A stretch of 64,000 nt of DNA. Source: Neospora caninum Liverpool (taxonomy: Eukaryota; Apicomplexa; Conoidasida; Eucoccidiorida; Sarcocystidae). How positions within the stretch are numbered: the first letter of the stretch is position 1; each line of letters opens with the position of its first letter. Of this stretch, positions 36,711-47,023 are shown in pieces. A program made the position numbers and the translations under genes. Location of the stretch: contig NC_018397.1 in the NCBI RefSeq assembly GCF_000208865.1, forward strand, positions 5,609,748 to 5,673,747. The letters are read 5' to 3'. The notes under the pieces are model-generated. The model ran no database searches and was not told the origin of the DNA. It saw only the letters and a list, made by a program, of their open reading frames with translations.

Positions 36711-39700
36711 ATAAGATTTTTGAGGGCCTCTCCATCATATTCTTACTCGCGTCGGTCCTGCCGCTGCATTTTGTTCAGTCTCCCCAGCTCAAAGCGACTT
36801 TTTTTCCGACATCGACATGCACAGTGTCTCCGCGGAAGACACAGGCGGAAGACACAGAGGAAAGACTCCCGAGTGACGAGAAAAAAACGTCTTTCGGGTT
36901 ATTTCTTAGCAGCTCTCGACAGTTCGATCTTCCTCTTTCGATGGGGAACGGAATGGAGGGCTTTTGGGATCGCCTCGCAGGGAGACGTGCTCGAGGCAAG
37001 CAGTTTACTTGCTCAGACGAGGCCTCCACGGGACAAATTCGCGATTAAAGTGCCAAAACGGTAGAGCTGTTTTGTCAAGCTACCACGTCGAGCATGCCTG
37101 CTTGTCGTAGTCGAGATGCTTTCCTAGTGCCCGACTACCTGCAGGACGAGGCGTCCAAAACTCATGCGCAGGAAAGGCAGCTCGAGACGGAATCCACAGC
37201 AGTGTGCATCTGCATGCACACCTCGAAGCAGTTGCGGTTGATTCCTGAAAACGCGCTCTATACGAAAAAAATGGGTGTCCAACAGTGGCAGTGCAGGATA
37301 TTTTGTTTTCCAGCATGGAATACTCACCAAAAACTGGAGCACAGGAACGCGATGCTGTCACCGTACACGGCATCCTAAAATGTACGACAATCGCCCTGCA
37401 AAGCGCTGGAACATCGAGTGACCTAACGCCGAATGGCGGAAGAAGCACTTGCATTCCATTACGTTTTTTTTAGTTGAAAGTATACTCTGGATTATTTTGC
37501 TCATTTGGGCCGCGATTTCTGTTTCTTTATCAGGCATGTGGTTCCATGATGCGGTGAATACCTTTGGCACGCAGTACTGAAAGCCGCCGCTGACAGTCAC
37601 CGGTTGTGGCAGTAGACCGACGCGAAAGCATCACGGCAAACTTGGAAAAGTGCATCGCTACTCGCGACAGTTTCCCCCATTCGGCTTGTGCCTTTTTCGA
37701 AGGCGCAAACCTGCCGTAAACGAGTGGGAAGCAGACCAAATCTGGAGTGATATCTCCTTGGTAAGTCTGGTCTGCATCGGCTTCTTGTTGACTTCATCGC
37801 CAGCACAGCGGGCGAACCTGTAAAAGACGTTTCTAAAGCTCCTAACTGAACCCTATCCGGACCACATGGGCTTGTAGAAAAAGCCTTTGGAAACCATGTT
37901 ATAAATCGAGTCTTTCCTGACAGTAACAGCAGCGAACCTCGTGCTTGACGGGAGGCTGGGGCACGAGCGGATGCCGTCTTCGGTGAAATCCCAGGAATCG
38001 TCCACAGTGTTAGCGCATTCGCAAAATGTCAAAGGTTGGTTCCTGGGTTTTGGCAGAGGAAAGCAAGCGAGTGTGGTACTGCCGAACACTGTTGACGAGG
38101 TGCGTTATCTGAGTCATGTCAAGCGACTGCCGCCTTGACGACACGACTCACGAGTACCACGTTACGCTTCTGCGCTTCTCGAATTAGGCTGACACCGGAT
38201 GCAGACGAGGGGGCCTCGCTTTCTCTCCTGCTGGTGTGTTTCTTCACGTGGATGCCCATGTACAGACTTGAAAGGTGGCTCTTGCTCGTATTGTTTCGTA
38301 TATTAGTGAATTACGTGCTTCCGTTTGCACAGTATCCTGGGAAAACTCGCTTCTCTAGAATAAAAAGTGCCGACGCCTCCCACATTCACTTCGTTCAGAG
38401 TGGCTGGCTGGGGAACTACGGGAACCGCAGTGAGGCCGAGTTCCATGACTAGACGTGTGGCTGGAGTGGCGATACTGCAGAGGATCATTTACGGATTGTC
38501 GTTTTGCCTCTTCGTGACTTAAAGGCCATTGCCATTCAAAGCAATTTAGAACCGGATGAGAGCACGCAGTCCTTGTAGGCCTGTCAGGTGTTCAGAGGTC
38601 AACCGCAGGCAACACAACGTTAAGGTGCTATTTCTCTCTCTGCGCTGATCTCCCCACCCAAAGTTCCTGGGCGTGAATACCTCTTGGAGAAAGGTGTTTT
38701 CTAGTTCCTCAATAAGACAAACATAGCCACCGTTCTCGGCGTACAGGGCGTCCGCCCACTCCATTCAAGGAGACAGAGCCCAGCTAACCGTACAGGTTGC
38801 GAAATGCTAACTCATATTTATTTGTATATATGTATATATATATATATATCGACTGTAGAAGCAGTCTGCGAAAACTCCAAGGCTGTTAGCGCCTTGTCAT
38901 ATTCTGCCGATTTATCCAGTTCCACAAGTATCTGATGATCGTGTCGGGCCAGGGGCACACGCGATTGCTGCTGCACATGCCAAGAGGAACCTCTTCCGCT
39001 GGCTGTAGGGCAGTGCCCCTGGGTTCCACAAGACCGTCATTCAAATCCTCTCCGGCACTTTCCGTGTATCCAAAGACGTGATCCTTTTTCAGTCCAAAGT
39101 GAATCAGGTCGCAGTACAACATGGCAATGCGCTTGATGACGAGCCCCTGGTGAGATTGAAACGGCGGTACGAGGTGCCTGACTCGGCTAGCATCAAGAAG
39201 CTTCCACACTTCGCCTATCTACCTAGAAGGGGGAGTCCGTAAACATGGAAGGTCTAGAGAGGATTGATTTCTGTTCTAAGAAGTTGCTATCCGAGTAAGC
39301 CACCAACCTCCGCCAACCACTGGCATCTTCCTTTCGAGAGCCCCCGTCCTGATGCGAAGTGAAGGGTCGGGGATGCCATGACAAGAGTTTAAGCCGAGAG
39401 CAAACGGCTCGTTATATCCCGGTGGAAGAAAATCGGCGGCGACACTGTGTATCACAACTACTTCCTGGTCGCCTGCTGGCAGGACGGGCGACGCGGGGAC
39501 TGCAGATGCCTCTCCAGCTCGTATTTTTTCCACATCCTTCATCTATACTAAAGAGCAATATTGAGGATTGGGAAAGACTTCGTCGTAGTAATGTAGTAGC
39601 GCGCTCCACAAACATGGGGAAAATGCGATGAGTCCTTTACCCTGTGTCCCACCACACAACAGGTCGTCCCGTGTCCGAGGGTCAACGAATACAGGAAGAA

Positions 39701-40570
39701 ACTGCCATCCCCACCGCTCAACGGTCTCTCTGCCCGTAATCCCGACCCCGGTTGTTATTCACCTGCAGCTCTTCAGGAGGCATTTGACGGCAAGTCTCAG
39801 GGGTGCATGTTCATTGCTTTGCTTACTTGTGGCACAATGTGCTGATGTCTTATCAAATAGCAGTGTGTCGGTAAGCGCAGTTGGAACCACTTCGTGCTGT
39901 GGAGTTGCCTTGTGCGCGTGGTGGACGACGGTGGTGCTAGGAGTCAACGAGCAGTTGGGTTGAGATGTAGGAGTTGCTGGGCTGCGTCTGCCTAGAAAAA
40001 TGCGACCCTTCGACGAATTGTGCTGCGACCGCAGCATTTGCAGGTGTCGCGTCCAAGAAAAACAATCCTCTTTAGCCGTTGAATTTCTTCAGCTCCGCCA
40101 ACTTTCGTTTCCCTTTGCGGTGGACAACGAATTTGACCGTGGACAGTAAAAGACTTCTGGCTAGCCACCGACACTCGAGAGGCGGGAACGTCAACCCGGA
40201 AGAAGGGCCGAGTGTCTTGCAGCGAGGATGGGTTCACGTCTTAGGGTGAAATAGATCTGTTTTCGTGTAAGGATCTTCCCCTCTATTTGAATAAATATGA
40301 GGTTAATGTGGCGAAAACTGCGTACGACGAAGAGACATGTGCACCCCAAACAGTAAACTGAATCCCCTAATATTGGCGGGACCAGCGAAGATACCTGCAT
40401 CCTTGGCGTCATCTTTTTTCTCTTCGGACACTACAGTATTGCCTAGGGTTGCGGGCGGGGCGCTTGCCTAACAAATCGAGCGGAACAAGTTTTTACGGCG
40501 TGATCCACCGCTCGAATGCTCATAGAGGGGGTTCCCGCGTTCCCCTGTCCGTTTATCTTTCTTCGGCGTC
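36711..40570. other. Gene-poor divergent region
   Basis: This 3.9 kb separates two divergent single-exon orphans and is more AT-rich than the coding regions. It has a (TA)n run at about 38828-38850. No gene is firmly supported; a possible eroded minus-strand gene at 38546-40237 is listed separately. Confidence 0.5.
38546..40237 (-). pseudogene. Possible eroded minus-strand gene, identity uncertain
   Basis: Three separated minus-strand frames read like protein rather than noise. At 39542-39308: VEKIRAGE..., then ADFLPPGYNEPFALGLN, GIPDPSLRIRTG and MPVVGG. At 39208-38886: WKLLDASRVRHLV, then QSHQGLVIKRIAMLY and CDLIHFGLKKDHVFGY. At 38764-38546: WADALYAENGGYVCLIEEL. The first two can be joined in phase across a 99-base GT-AG interval (donor GTTGGT), which gives ...PVVGG-V-WKLLDAS. 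The order and style faintly recall the N-lobe of divergent coccidian rhoptry kinases (a GLV-KRI-LY-CDL-FG pattern), but no ATP-binding loop, catalytic HRD or DFG motif is visible, and the frames end in stops. It could be a decayed kinase-like gene, exons of an unknown gene, or chance. Stated as a lead only. Confidence 0.2.
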
Positions 40571-42115
40571 ATGGATGGCAACGGAGAGGACGAGTACTCT
40601 GCAGGTGAGAAGGAAGCAATTTTCCTTCATCCTGCAGATCGCCCAGAAAAGGATGCTACCGGGATTTCAGTTCCCAATTCTGCATCGAACCGGGCATCTA
40701 AAATGGCCGGTGAGGTCCGCGAGCGCCTTGTACTCTTGTCTGAAGAGTCACCGTCAGCCGAGAGACTGGCATCTGATCGATCAGGCATACCAGATCCGTT
40801 TCCTGATGTACAGATCCCCGCTACTCAGTCACCTTGTGACGCTTCTTCTAGTTCTGAAAATGGCGGAGTCGACATAAAAGATCCCCCCATTTTTTCAGGC
40901 GGGAATGAAATCCGTGACACTTCATCGGGTATCCACCCGGGCCCCGGATTCCTCTCCTGTTCGATATCCTCGGATTCGCTGGTGTACTCAACGAGCAGCT
41001 GCCCACCGCGACAGGATACAGACCAGCAAAACGGAACCAGTGCGCGTGTCTCTGAAGCAGATAGCCGACGCAGCAGTACCTCTGAGGCTCCTCGCTGTAT
41101 GTCTGATTCACCATCCCCTAGAAGTCCGCCCGTCTTTCCGACTACGCCGGAAGAAAGGGGTCGGAACTCTGGAAGTTTCCCATCATCTCGTCCACTGATG
41201 CCGGGCATTTCAAACAGCCCCCGGAGGTCCGAGCAACCTCTTACGTCTTCTCGCGCCCTGGAAACTGCATCGGCCGAGCCAGAGTCCCAACACTTGAGCC
41301 CCTCAATGAGACAGCCGCTGACCACTCATCCAGGCAACGGCGCTGATGAACGACTGGTGCACACCAGTACATGGGTCCCTGTTGGTGATCTCTCCGGAAA
41401 GAAAATGGAATATCCGGTCGAGTCGCTGCGTCTTCAGAATCTGGATCAGCTGATCTGGCGAGTCAGGCTCGTGAGAGAGGTGCTTGCCGGACTCATAGGG
41501 ATGCAGGCTGTTTTTTCCCTGACCAGCTTTGTGTTTGATAATGCAGCTGCCGGCATCGTTGCGCTCTTCTGCATGCTCTGCAGCGTCTTCGCCCATGCTG
41601 ACCGACGGCCGGCATCCTACCTGCTTACTTGCTTGCTGGCGCTGGCGCTCGCATCGACTGTACTTGCGTCGCTCTGTACTCGTGTTTACGGCTTCGAGCC
41701 GTACTACGTAGACGTGACTCTGCACCGAGTGAGCATAGGTCAGATTGCAGTTCTGCTTTTGGTGAGTATCAGCACCGCGATTCTCACTTACCAGACCATC
41801 AGTTTGCAAAAAGCGCAGAGGAGGAAAGCAGAAAACAGCACTCATGGAGGTGACCAGATGGTACTTCCTGGAGTACTGTCCAATGTTCTACTACAGCGAG
41901 GCACCTCAAATGCTCGTTATATTCTGCGATCAGCTGAATCCGCTGCTGCGGCAGCGAAGGTGGAAGGGACAGTGGGAATCAGCATTCCACCGGCTCTCCA
42001 AGAAGAGGACGATGAAGCGGAGACCAACACTGACTGCAGTTTTGATCGCCGAGAGTCTGTCTGCGTGCAAAGGGAAGGTGCTTCTCGTCTCGGGAGCACT
42101 CTGCCGCCTGCGTAG
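40571..42115 (+). CDS. Orphan four-helix membrane protein
   Basis: A single exon of 514 codons, ATG at 40571 to TAG at 42115. I do not recognise the family. The first 290 residues are acidic, Ser/Pro-rich and probably disordered and cytosolic. Four hydrophobic helices follow at about 303-322 (EVLAGLIGMQAVFSLTSFVF), 325-343 (AAGIVALFCMLCSVFAH), 348-369 (ASYLLTCLLALALASTVLASLC) and 388-408 (IGQIAVLLLVSISTAILTY). The loops are short: DN, ADRRP and a longer loop RVYGFEPYYVDVTLHRVS. The tail is charged. There is no signal peptide, so both ends would face the same side. The compact tetraspan block with long disordered flanks could suit a scaffold or pore-like membrane protein, but nothing in the sequence proves a role. 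The gene diverges from the orphan at 34.8-36.7 kb and converges on the secreted orphan at 43.7-44.5 kb. Confidence 0.75.
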   Translation: MDGNGEDEYSAGEKEAIFLHPADRPEKDATGISVPNSASNRASKMAGEVRERLVLLSEESPSAERLASDRSGIPDPFPDVQIPATQSPCDASSSSENGGVDIKDPPIFSGGNEIRDTSSGIHPGPGFLSCSISSDSLVYSTSSCPPRQDTDQQNGTSARVSEADSRRSSTSEAPRCMSDSPSPRSPPVFPTTPEERGRNSGSFPSSRPLMPGISNSPRRSEQPLTSSRALETASAEPESQHLSPSMRQPLTTHPGNGADERLVHTSTWVPVGDLSGKKMEYPVESLRLQNLDQLIWRVRLVREVLAGLIGMQAVFSLTSFVFDNAAAGIVALFCMLCSVFAHADRRPASYLLTCLLALALASTVLASLCTRVYGFEPYYVDVTLHRVSIGQIAVLLLVSISTAILTYQTISLQKAQRRKAENSTHGGDQMVLPGVLSNVLLQRGTSNARYILRSAESAAAAAKVEGTVGISIPPALQEEDDEAETNTDCSFDRRESVCVQREGASRLGSTLPPA

Positions 42116-43677
42116 TGTGTGGGCCGTATGCATCCTGTGTCCTACAGTACCCGTGTATTTGCGTGTATCGTGTAGTGGCCAGTTGCAAGCAATTGCTTTT
42201 CGGAGAATAACCAAAAGAGACAAGATTCTGCCACATTTATAGCGGCGACTCTTAGTAGTGGACAGGGCAACCAGAGACGGAAAATGTTTCATTGATCACA
42301 CTGAACGGAGATACCTGCTGTATAGGCCCTCCATATTGAGGAGAACCAAAGTAACGCCAACGTGAATTCTTCGTGTAGCCTGTCTTGGTCGGTAGTTTTG
42401 GTCCCCAATTTGCAAGGAGGATGTGGAAGTCTAACCCGACATTCTGATTCACCATTTTAGCGCATTCGTGTGCAGTTCGATAGCTAAAAGTTAATGCTGT
42501 ATTCTTCACCGGCTATTTCTGGGTGGATAGCAGGAGTTCTATTTTCCACTGCCACGTACTTGTACGCCTGGTTTAAAATGCGTGCTCGGTCTAGGGATAA
42601 ATGAAAATTCACTACAGTGGAGACTCTCAGGCAAGCGAATGTACAATTGCACACCAGTGCGGATTTCTTCGTCGGAGTGAGGTCCAACCGGGCGGCCACC
42701 AGCGCTTGTGAATGCATGAGAGCAGGAGAGGAGTCGCTGCTGTAAAGCCTGGGTTGAAAACGCATGCTCGGTCGAACAACAAAGGGATAATATCTGAAAA
42801 TACTTCACTACGTCTCCAAAGCACGTTTCCAACATATATGCAAATCCGTTCTTGTAGTGGAGGCAAAAGTGTCAACCAACATGCAGTCAGTCGACGTAAC
42901 TCGAAGAATTTTGACACAAACCTAGTTATGTACCTCCCCACGAAACGGGGAGATGAGATTGCACATTTGCGCCTGGGCTCTACCACTCTGCCCTTCCTAT
43001 TGTGGCAAGGTATCCCTAGTACAGAAAAGGCCAGACCAGCATCGCATCCTATAGCGAATTTGGTTGCTATCATAATACATAATGCCATCTTCGAATTCTC
43101 CAGGCAGAGATCGTCGTAATGAAGGAAGGTTCGGAGTTGGTTAGAGCCTCAGCTGGTGAAAATTAAAGTGAGGAAAACAGTCCTGCGTGTTACGTTTGGT
43201 TCATCATGGAAACGCGTTAACCATGCTGCAATAGATAAAGAATGGAACAATCGTCAGCGTCCGCCAGCAGCTGTTTTGGCAGAGTCACTGGGACAGCGAA
43301 AAAACTATTGACGCTTGCGCATCTTTAGGTGACAACAAACTCGTCATCAAAAGGAAGCTCCGCACTGGAGAACGACATGGGCGCAACTGCACAAACAACC
43401 ACTCAAAAATAAACAGTCGCATGCTTCGGCGCTGACAGCCGACACTTGCCCAACAAAGAAGTTTCACTTAAAAATAAACTACTCCTCGATTGAAAACTAG
43501 ACTCCGGTAGATCCTTGCACTGAGTCGTGCCAACGATGTTTGTGCAAGCATACGTCCACCAGCTCCACGTGATAGGAACCGGCAGTAGCTATTGTAGCTC
43601 ACACAAGCAGCCTCCGATGGCGAAAGATCACTAGGGTAAGCCACCAGAAAAGAATTCCTTTTTGCATACAAATGATG
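42116..43677. other. Convergent intergenic region between two orphans
   Basis: A 1.6 kb AT-richer stretch between the 3' ends of the membrane protein and the signal-peptide protein. I see no supported gene, RNA gene or tandem array. Frames of 60-150 codons here have no recognisable features. Confidence 0.5.
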
Positions 43678-44526
43678 CTAAGCAAGCTCCTTTTCCCAAC
43701 GACTAACGCAAGGACTGACACTAATTAATTCCTGGAGCTCCGCAGCCCACTGCTGTGTAGTGCTTCGTATTTGTTGCTGAGACAATACGTCTGTATCGAG
43801 ATCATTAATTCTTCGAAGTAGCCAGTCCTTTAGCCCTTCCAGTGAGGCAGTGATCGCTCTGATGTGTGCAGTTTCCAACATGTCACCAGGACTTCCCTCG
43901 TCAATGTAATCTTGAGGAGAGTCCTGTACCCACACTTGCGACACATTAACTTCAGGGGGCTTGGACCTTTCGTTGCTGTCGAATGCATCAGTCGCTTCTT
44001 CCACTGGCTCTGAGCCAGCCAGAAGTGTGTCTTTCTGCTCGTCGTTTCTTGACGGCTGTCTGCTGCTGGCACCAATTTGCTGTTCGGGAGGAGAGAGCTG
44101 CTCACGGCGCGATTCTGCTCCTGGACCTTCTTCTCCCCTGCCTCCCTCGGCAGGCTCTATCGTGAAAGGTCTCACATTCTTCGTCTGATTCTCGAAAGCC
44201 GGCGACGCATCGGCTTCCTGCCGAGCGGCTGTGGCATCGACCCGCTTGGCAGTTGCCCTCAGACTGCCCCTCTCAGACGAGTGCTTGCGTGTGGGTTCCG
44301 TCTCCTGCAGTGAGGTCTGGTCTCCCGCACCGCGCGGCACTGGCACGCTGAAATGATGTGACTGGGTCTGCTGTTCAGTAGATTCGGCTGCTCTAGTAAA
44401 CACACAGAACCCTAGATGTCTTCCTTGCTGGCTTCCAGTTTTCTTGAAAACAGGTGAAGGAACCGCCGTAAATATCCAGAGAAAATGCACCAGAGAAAGG
44501 AATCTGTACATTACAAATCTCGTCAT
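43678..44526 (-). CDS. Orphan secretory protein with signal peptide
   Basis: A single exon of 282 codons from ATG at 44526 to TAG at 43678. The N-terminus MTRFVMYRFLSLVHFLWIFT is a classical signal peptide with likely cleavage soon after AVPS. The remaining 250 residues have no transmembrane helix and are acidic, rich in Gln, Glu, Ser and Pro, apart from an ordered-looking C-terminal segment (IRAITASLEGLKDWLLRRIN...QQWAAELQELI) that should form amphipathic helices. Small, soluble, mostly disordered secretory proteins of this plan are common among coccidian dense-granule and other exported proteins; that is a resemblance of type only, as no family motif is seen. Because the C-terminal helices are well formed, I prefer a real gene to a chance frame. 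A short upstream exon cannot be excluded. Confidence 0.65.
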   Translation of the reverse strand: MTRFVMYRFLSLVHFLWIFTAVPSPVFKKTGSQQGRHLGFCVFTRAAESTEQQTQSHHFSVPVPRGAGDQTSLQETEPTRKHSSERGSLRATAKRVDATAARQEADASPAFENQTKNVRPFTIEPAEGGRGEEGPGAESRREQLSPPEQQIGASSRQPSRNDEQKDTLLAGSEPVEEATDAFDSNERSKPPEVNVSQVWVQDSPQDYIDEGSPGDMLETAHIRAITASLEGLKDWLLRRINDLDTDVLSQQQIRSTTQQWAAELQELISVSPCVSRWEKELA

Positions 44527-47023
44527 CTTGAAGCTGTCTTCTCGAAAGATAGGTTGCTAAGCGACGGCATTTACCCCGCGCATCATACCAGTGGTACACA
44601 GCAACGAACGGCTGTCTGCGTTTTGCAGTAGCTGGTAACGATGTCTACGAATCGAACGGCGCGCACAACGCCGAAAAAGCGCTACGGCAAACACAAAACA
44701 AACGAAGAAAAAGGGTGACTAAACACATTCGAGACACCTTACAAAGGACAACGATTTAAAATATGCCAAGCTGCTGCTGTGGCCCAGTGAAGCGAGGAAC
44801 CAGCGAAAGAATCCTCGCCAGCTCATGAACGATCCAATTTCGTAGGTCCACCCGCGAGCAACTGTTCGAGCAGTTGTAACTCAACTTTCACTCGACGGCC
44901 CCAGCGGCGAATCCCTGGCCGCTCGGTGGGCAGTACCGCCTATGTGCACCCTTCCGTAGTTTGCTCGAAGATCAATGCTTGTGAAACCGCTTCCACTCAG
45001 TCTACAGGAAGCGAAGTTACCCTCACAATGCCGCTGCCCGGCCTTGCGTACAGTGTTCCGCGGAGAGGAGCCTGGATTCTTCACCCAAGAAACGCTCCTA
45101 CTTCAACTGCCGACACCACTGGTTACATTTGTTTCCAGTAGCCCTCATACCCTCTCATCGGTACAGACGCGTGACACATATTTCCGGTCAGGGGACGCAC
45201 ATACGAACAGAACCAAGTCATATGTCTTGATTAGTTTATCTCACGAACCGTGCTAAGGTTTTCAGTCCGAGAACTTTTCGCCTCCACCAGTTCCATGCAG
45301 ATTGGAACAACATGCTTGCAGCCATTTTTGCATGGTTTTTGCATGGGGCTGTTTAGTGGCGCCGTGACGCTCTGTCCTGTTCCGGCTGACTGGCCTGGGT
45401 TCTCATAGGTGTACCAGAGCAGGCTGTTGATATGCTGGTTGTGTCACAGGGCGCCAACACCGGGAGTACGTTGGCCAATTGAATACGAAGCGAGACATAT
45501 ATACATGCCCCTTTGTGAACCGTACAGCTTATGGTTTGTTGCCGACGGACTCCTGTCCGGTCGCAAACACAAGACGCACCAGGCACGTAGCACAGGCTGG
45601 GACAAACGTAATCTTATGGTGATGCGTGTCGGCGAAAAAAGTTCTCGTGTGAGACAAAGAGTGACAAAGAAGAAAAGCCTATGGAACACCGTTTTTTAAA
45701 AGTTATTTGCTGGGGATCTGTAACGAGAAAAATTGGAGCACTTTCGGAGACTTCCGCATGCCGTGTAGACGCTGCCAGAGCCACGTCGGTGAAGATTAAC
45801 TGGTGCACGTTTTCGAGGTATACGCCAACTCTGTTTTCCTGCTAAAAACCATCACCTTCCGCAAAGCGCTGTCTCGGCATACGTAGCAGGAAAACAAGCA
45901 GGGGGAGACCGATGAAAAGACTTGGGCCATTTTAGTGTCAGTGTGCATCCTTCGTTTATAGGTTACTTGTCCTGTCAGCACTCTACGGTGTACCGGGAGA
46001 GCTGCGTGTCCAGAAGCCTACCTACCCTCTGGAAGTTGTCACCCGCTGCGTGTACACTCTTTTTCGCTGTTAAAACTCATGTGAAAGCACTGCGAAATTT
46101 GGCGTGCAGAACGGAAGTGAGAGAACACGAGAGAAGGCAACCGCGCTCGGCGCCCCAGGATCTCTCGTCACTCCTTGCCACACTCAGCCCGCCCACCTGG
46201 TGGAGGTCGACCATCCTCCACTTCCTCACGCATGCATGTGTTCGGTCACCTCGTCTGCCTTCACGAATCGGACGACAAAGGGATCATCCTGCTTCCACAA
46301 CACACAAGAAGAATGATCTGAATCCCTCAAAGGGAAAGTTGATTGGTACCTGCATGACGTGGACGAGACAAAGTCGTGTCCGAACGTGTGTGTAGAACTT
46401 TGCCGCTTTCCTGCCTGTCGGCCTCCTCTGCTTCTATTCGTCTGTCTCCGTCCACCGTCGTTGTCTTTTTCTGGAGCCCGCGAGGACACTTTTCTTTCTC
46501 CCACGTTTGTTTTTCTTTCCTGGTCTGTCTCGACGGCATCCTCTTCCAGGCCTGTGTCTTTGCCGCCCGCTGTTTCTCCAGAGAAAAGGCCACCTGGTCC
46601 GGAATAGAGCCACGGCGTCACCTCCAGGCTTCTTTTCGGGTGTTCGCGGCCAATCGAACAGCATTCTCCGTCCTTTCACCGCCTCCCCCCTCACCGTCTA
46701 CATCCCTTTCGGAATCTCTTTCCCCTGGGTTTCTGGCGTTTGCGCGAGCGACGGCGCCTCTCTTTACGCGGAGACACACCGAGAGAACTGTGCGTAGAAT
46801 TGGTTGTGTCGCACACCGTTGCGCAGTTTTGCAACGCTTTCTCTCCGTTTCTCATGCACTTTTCTTTTTGCTGTGCGCACAAGCAGAGGACCTCACTTTT
46901 TTGAGGGTTCGTTCTCAATCGCCTTCTCGCCGCTAAACTGCGTCGCGTCTAACCCGTCTCTCCTGCACACCGGCGGCTGCCCTGAAGCCCGACTTTTCCT
47001 CTTTCGCTGCTCCTCCCTCCACC
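44527..47023. promoter_or_regulatory. Divergent intergenic region: secretory orphan / PSMA3
   Basis: A 2.5 kb region upstream of two divergent genes. Next to PSMA3 (about 46400-47020) the plus strand is rich in TTTCTC-type pyrimidine, as is common in coccidian 5' leaders. Two close copies of TTTTGCATGG near 45326-45346 resemble the TGCATG core bound by some apicomplexan AP2 factors. No gene is supported. Confidence 0.5.
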
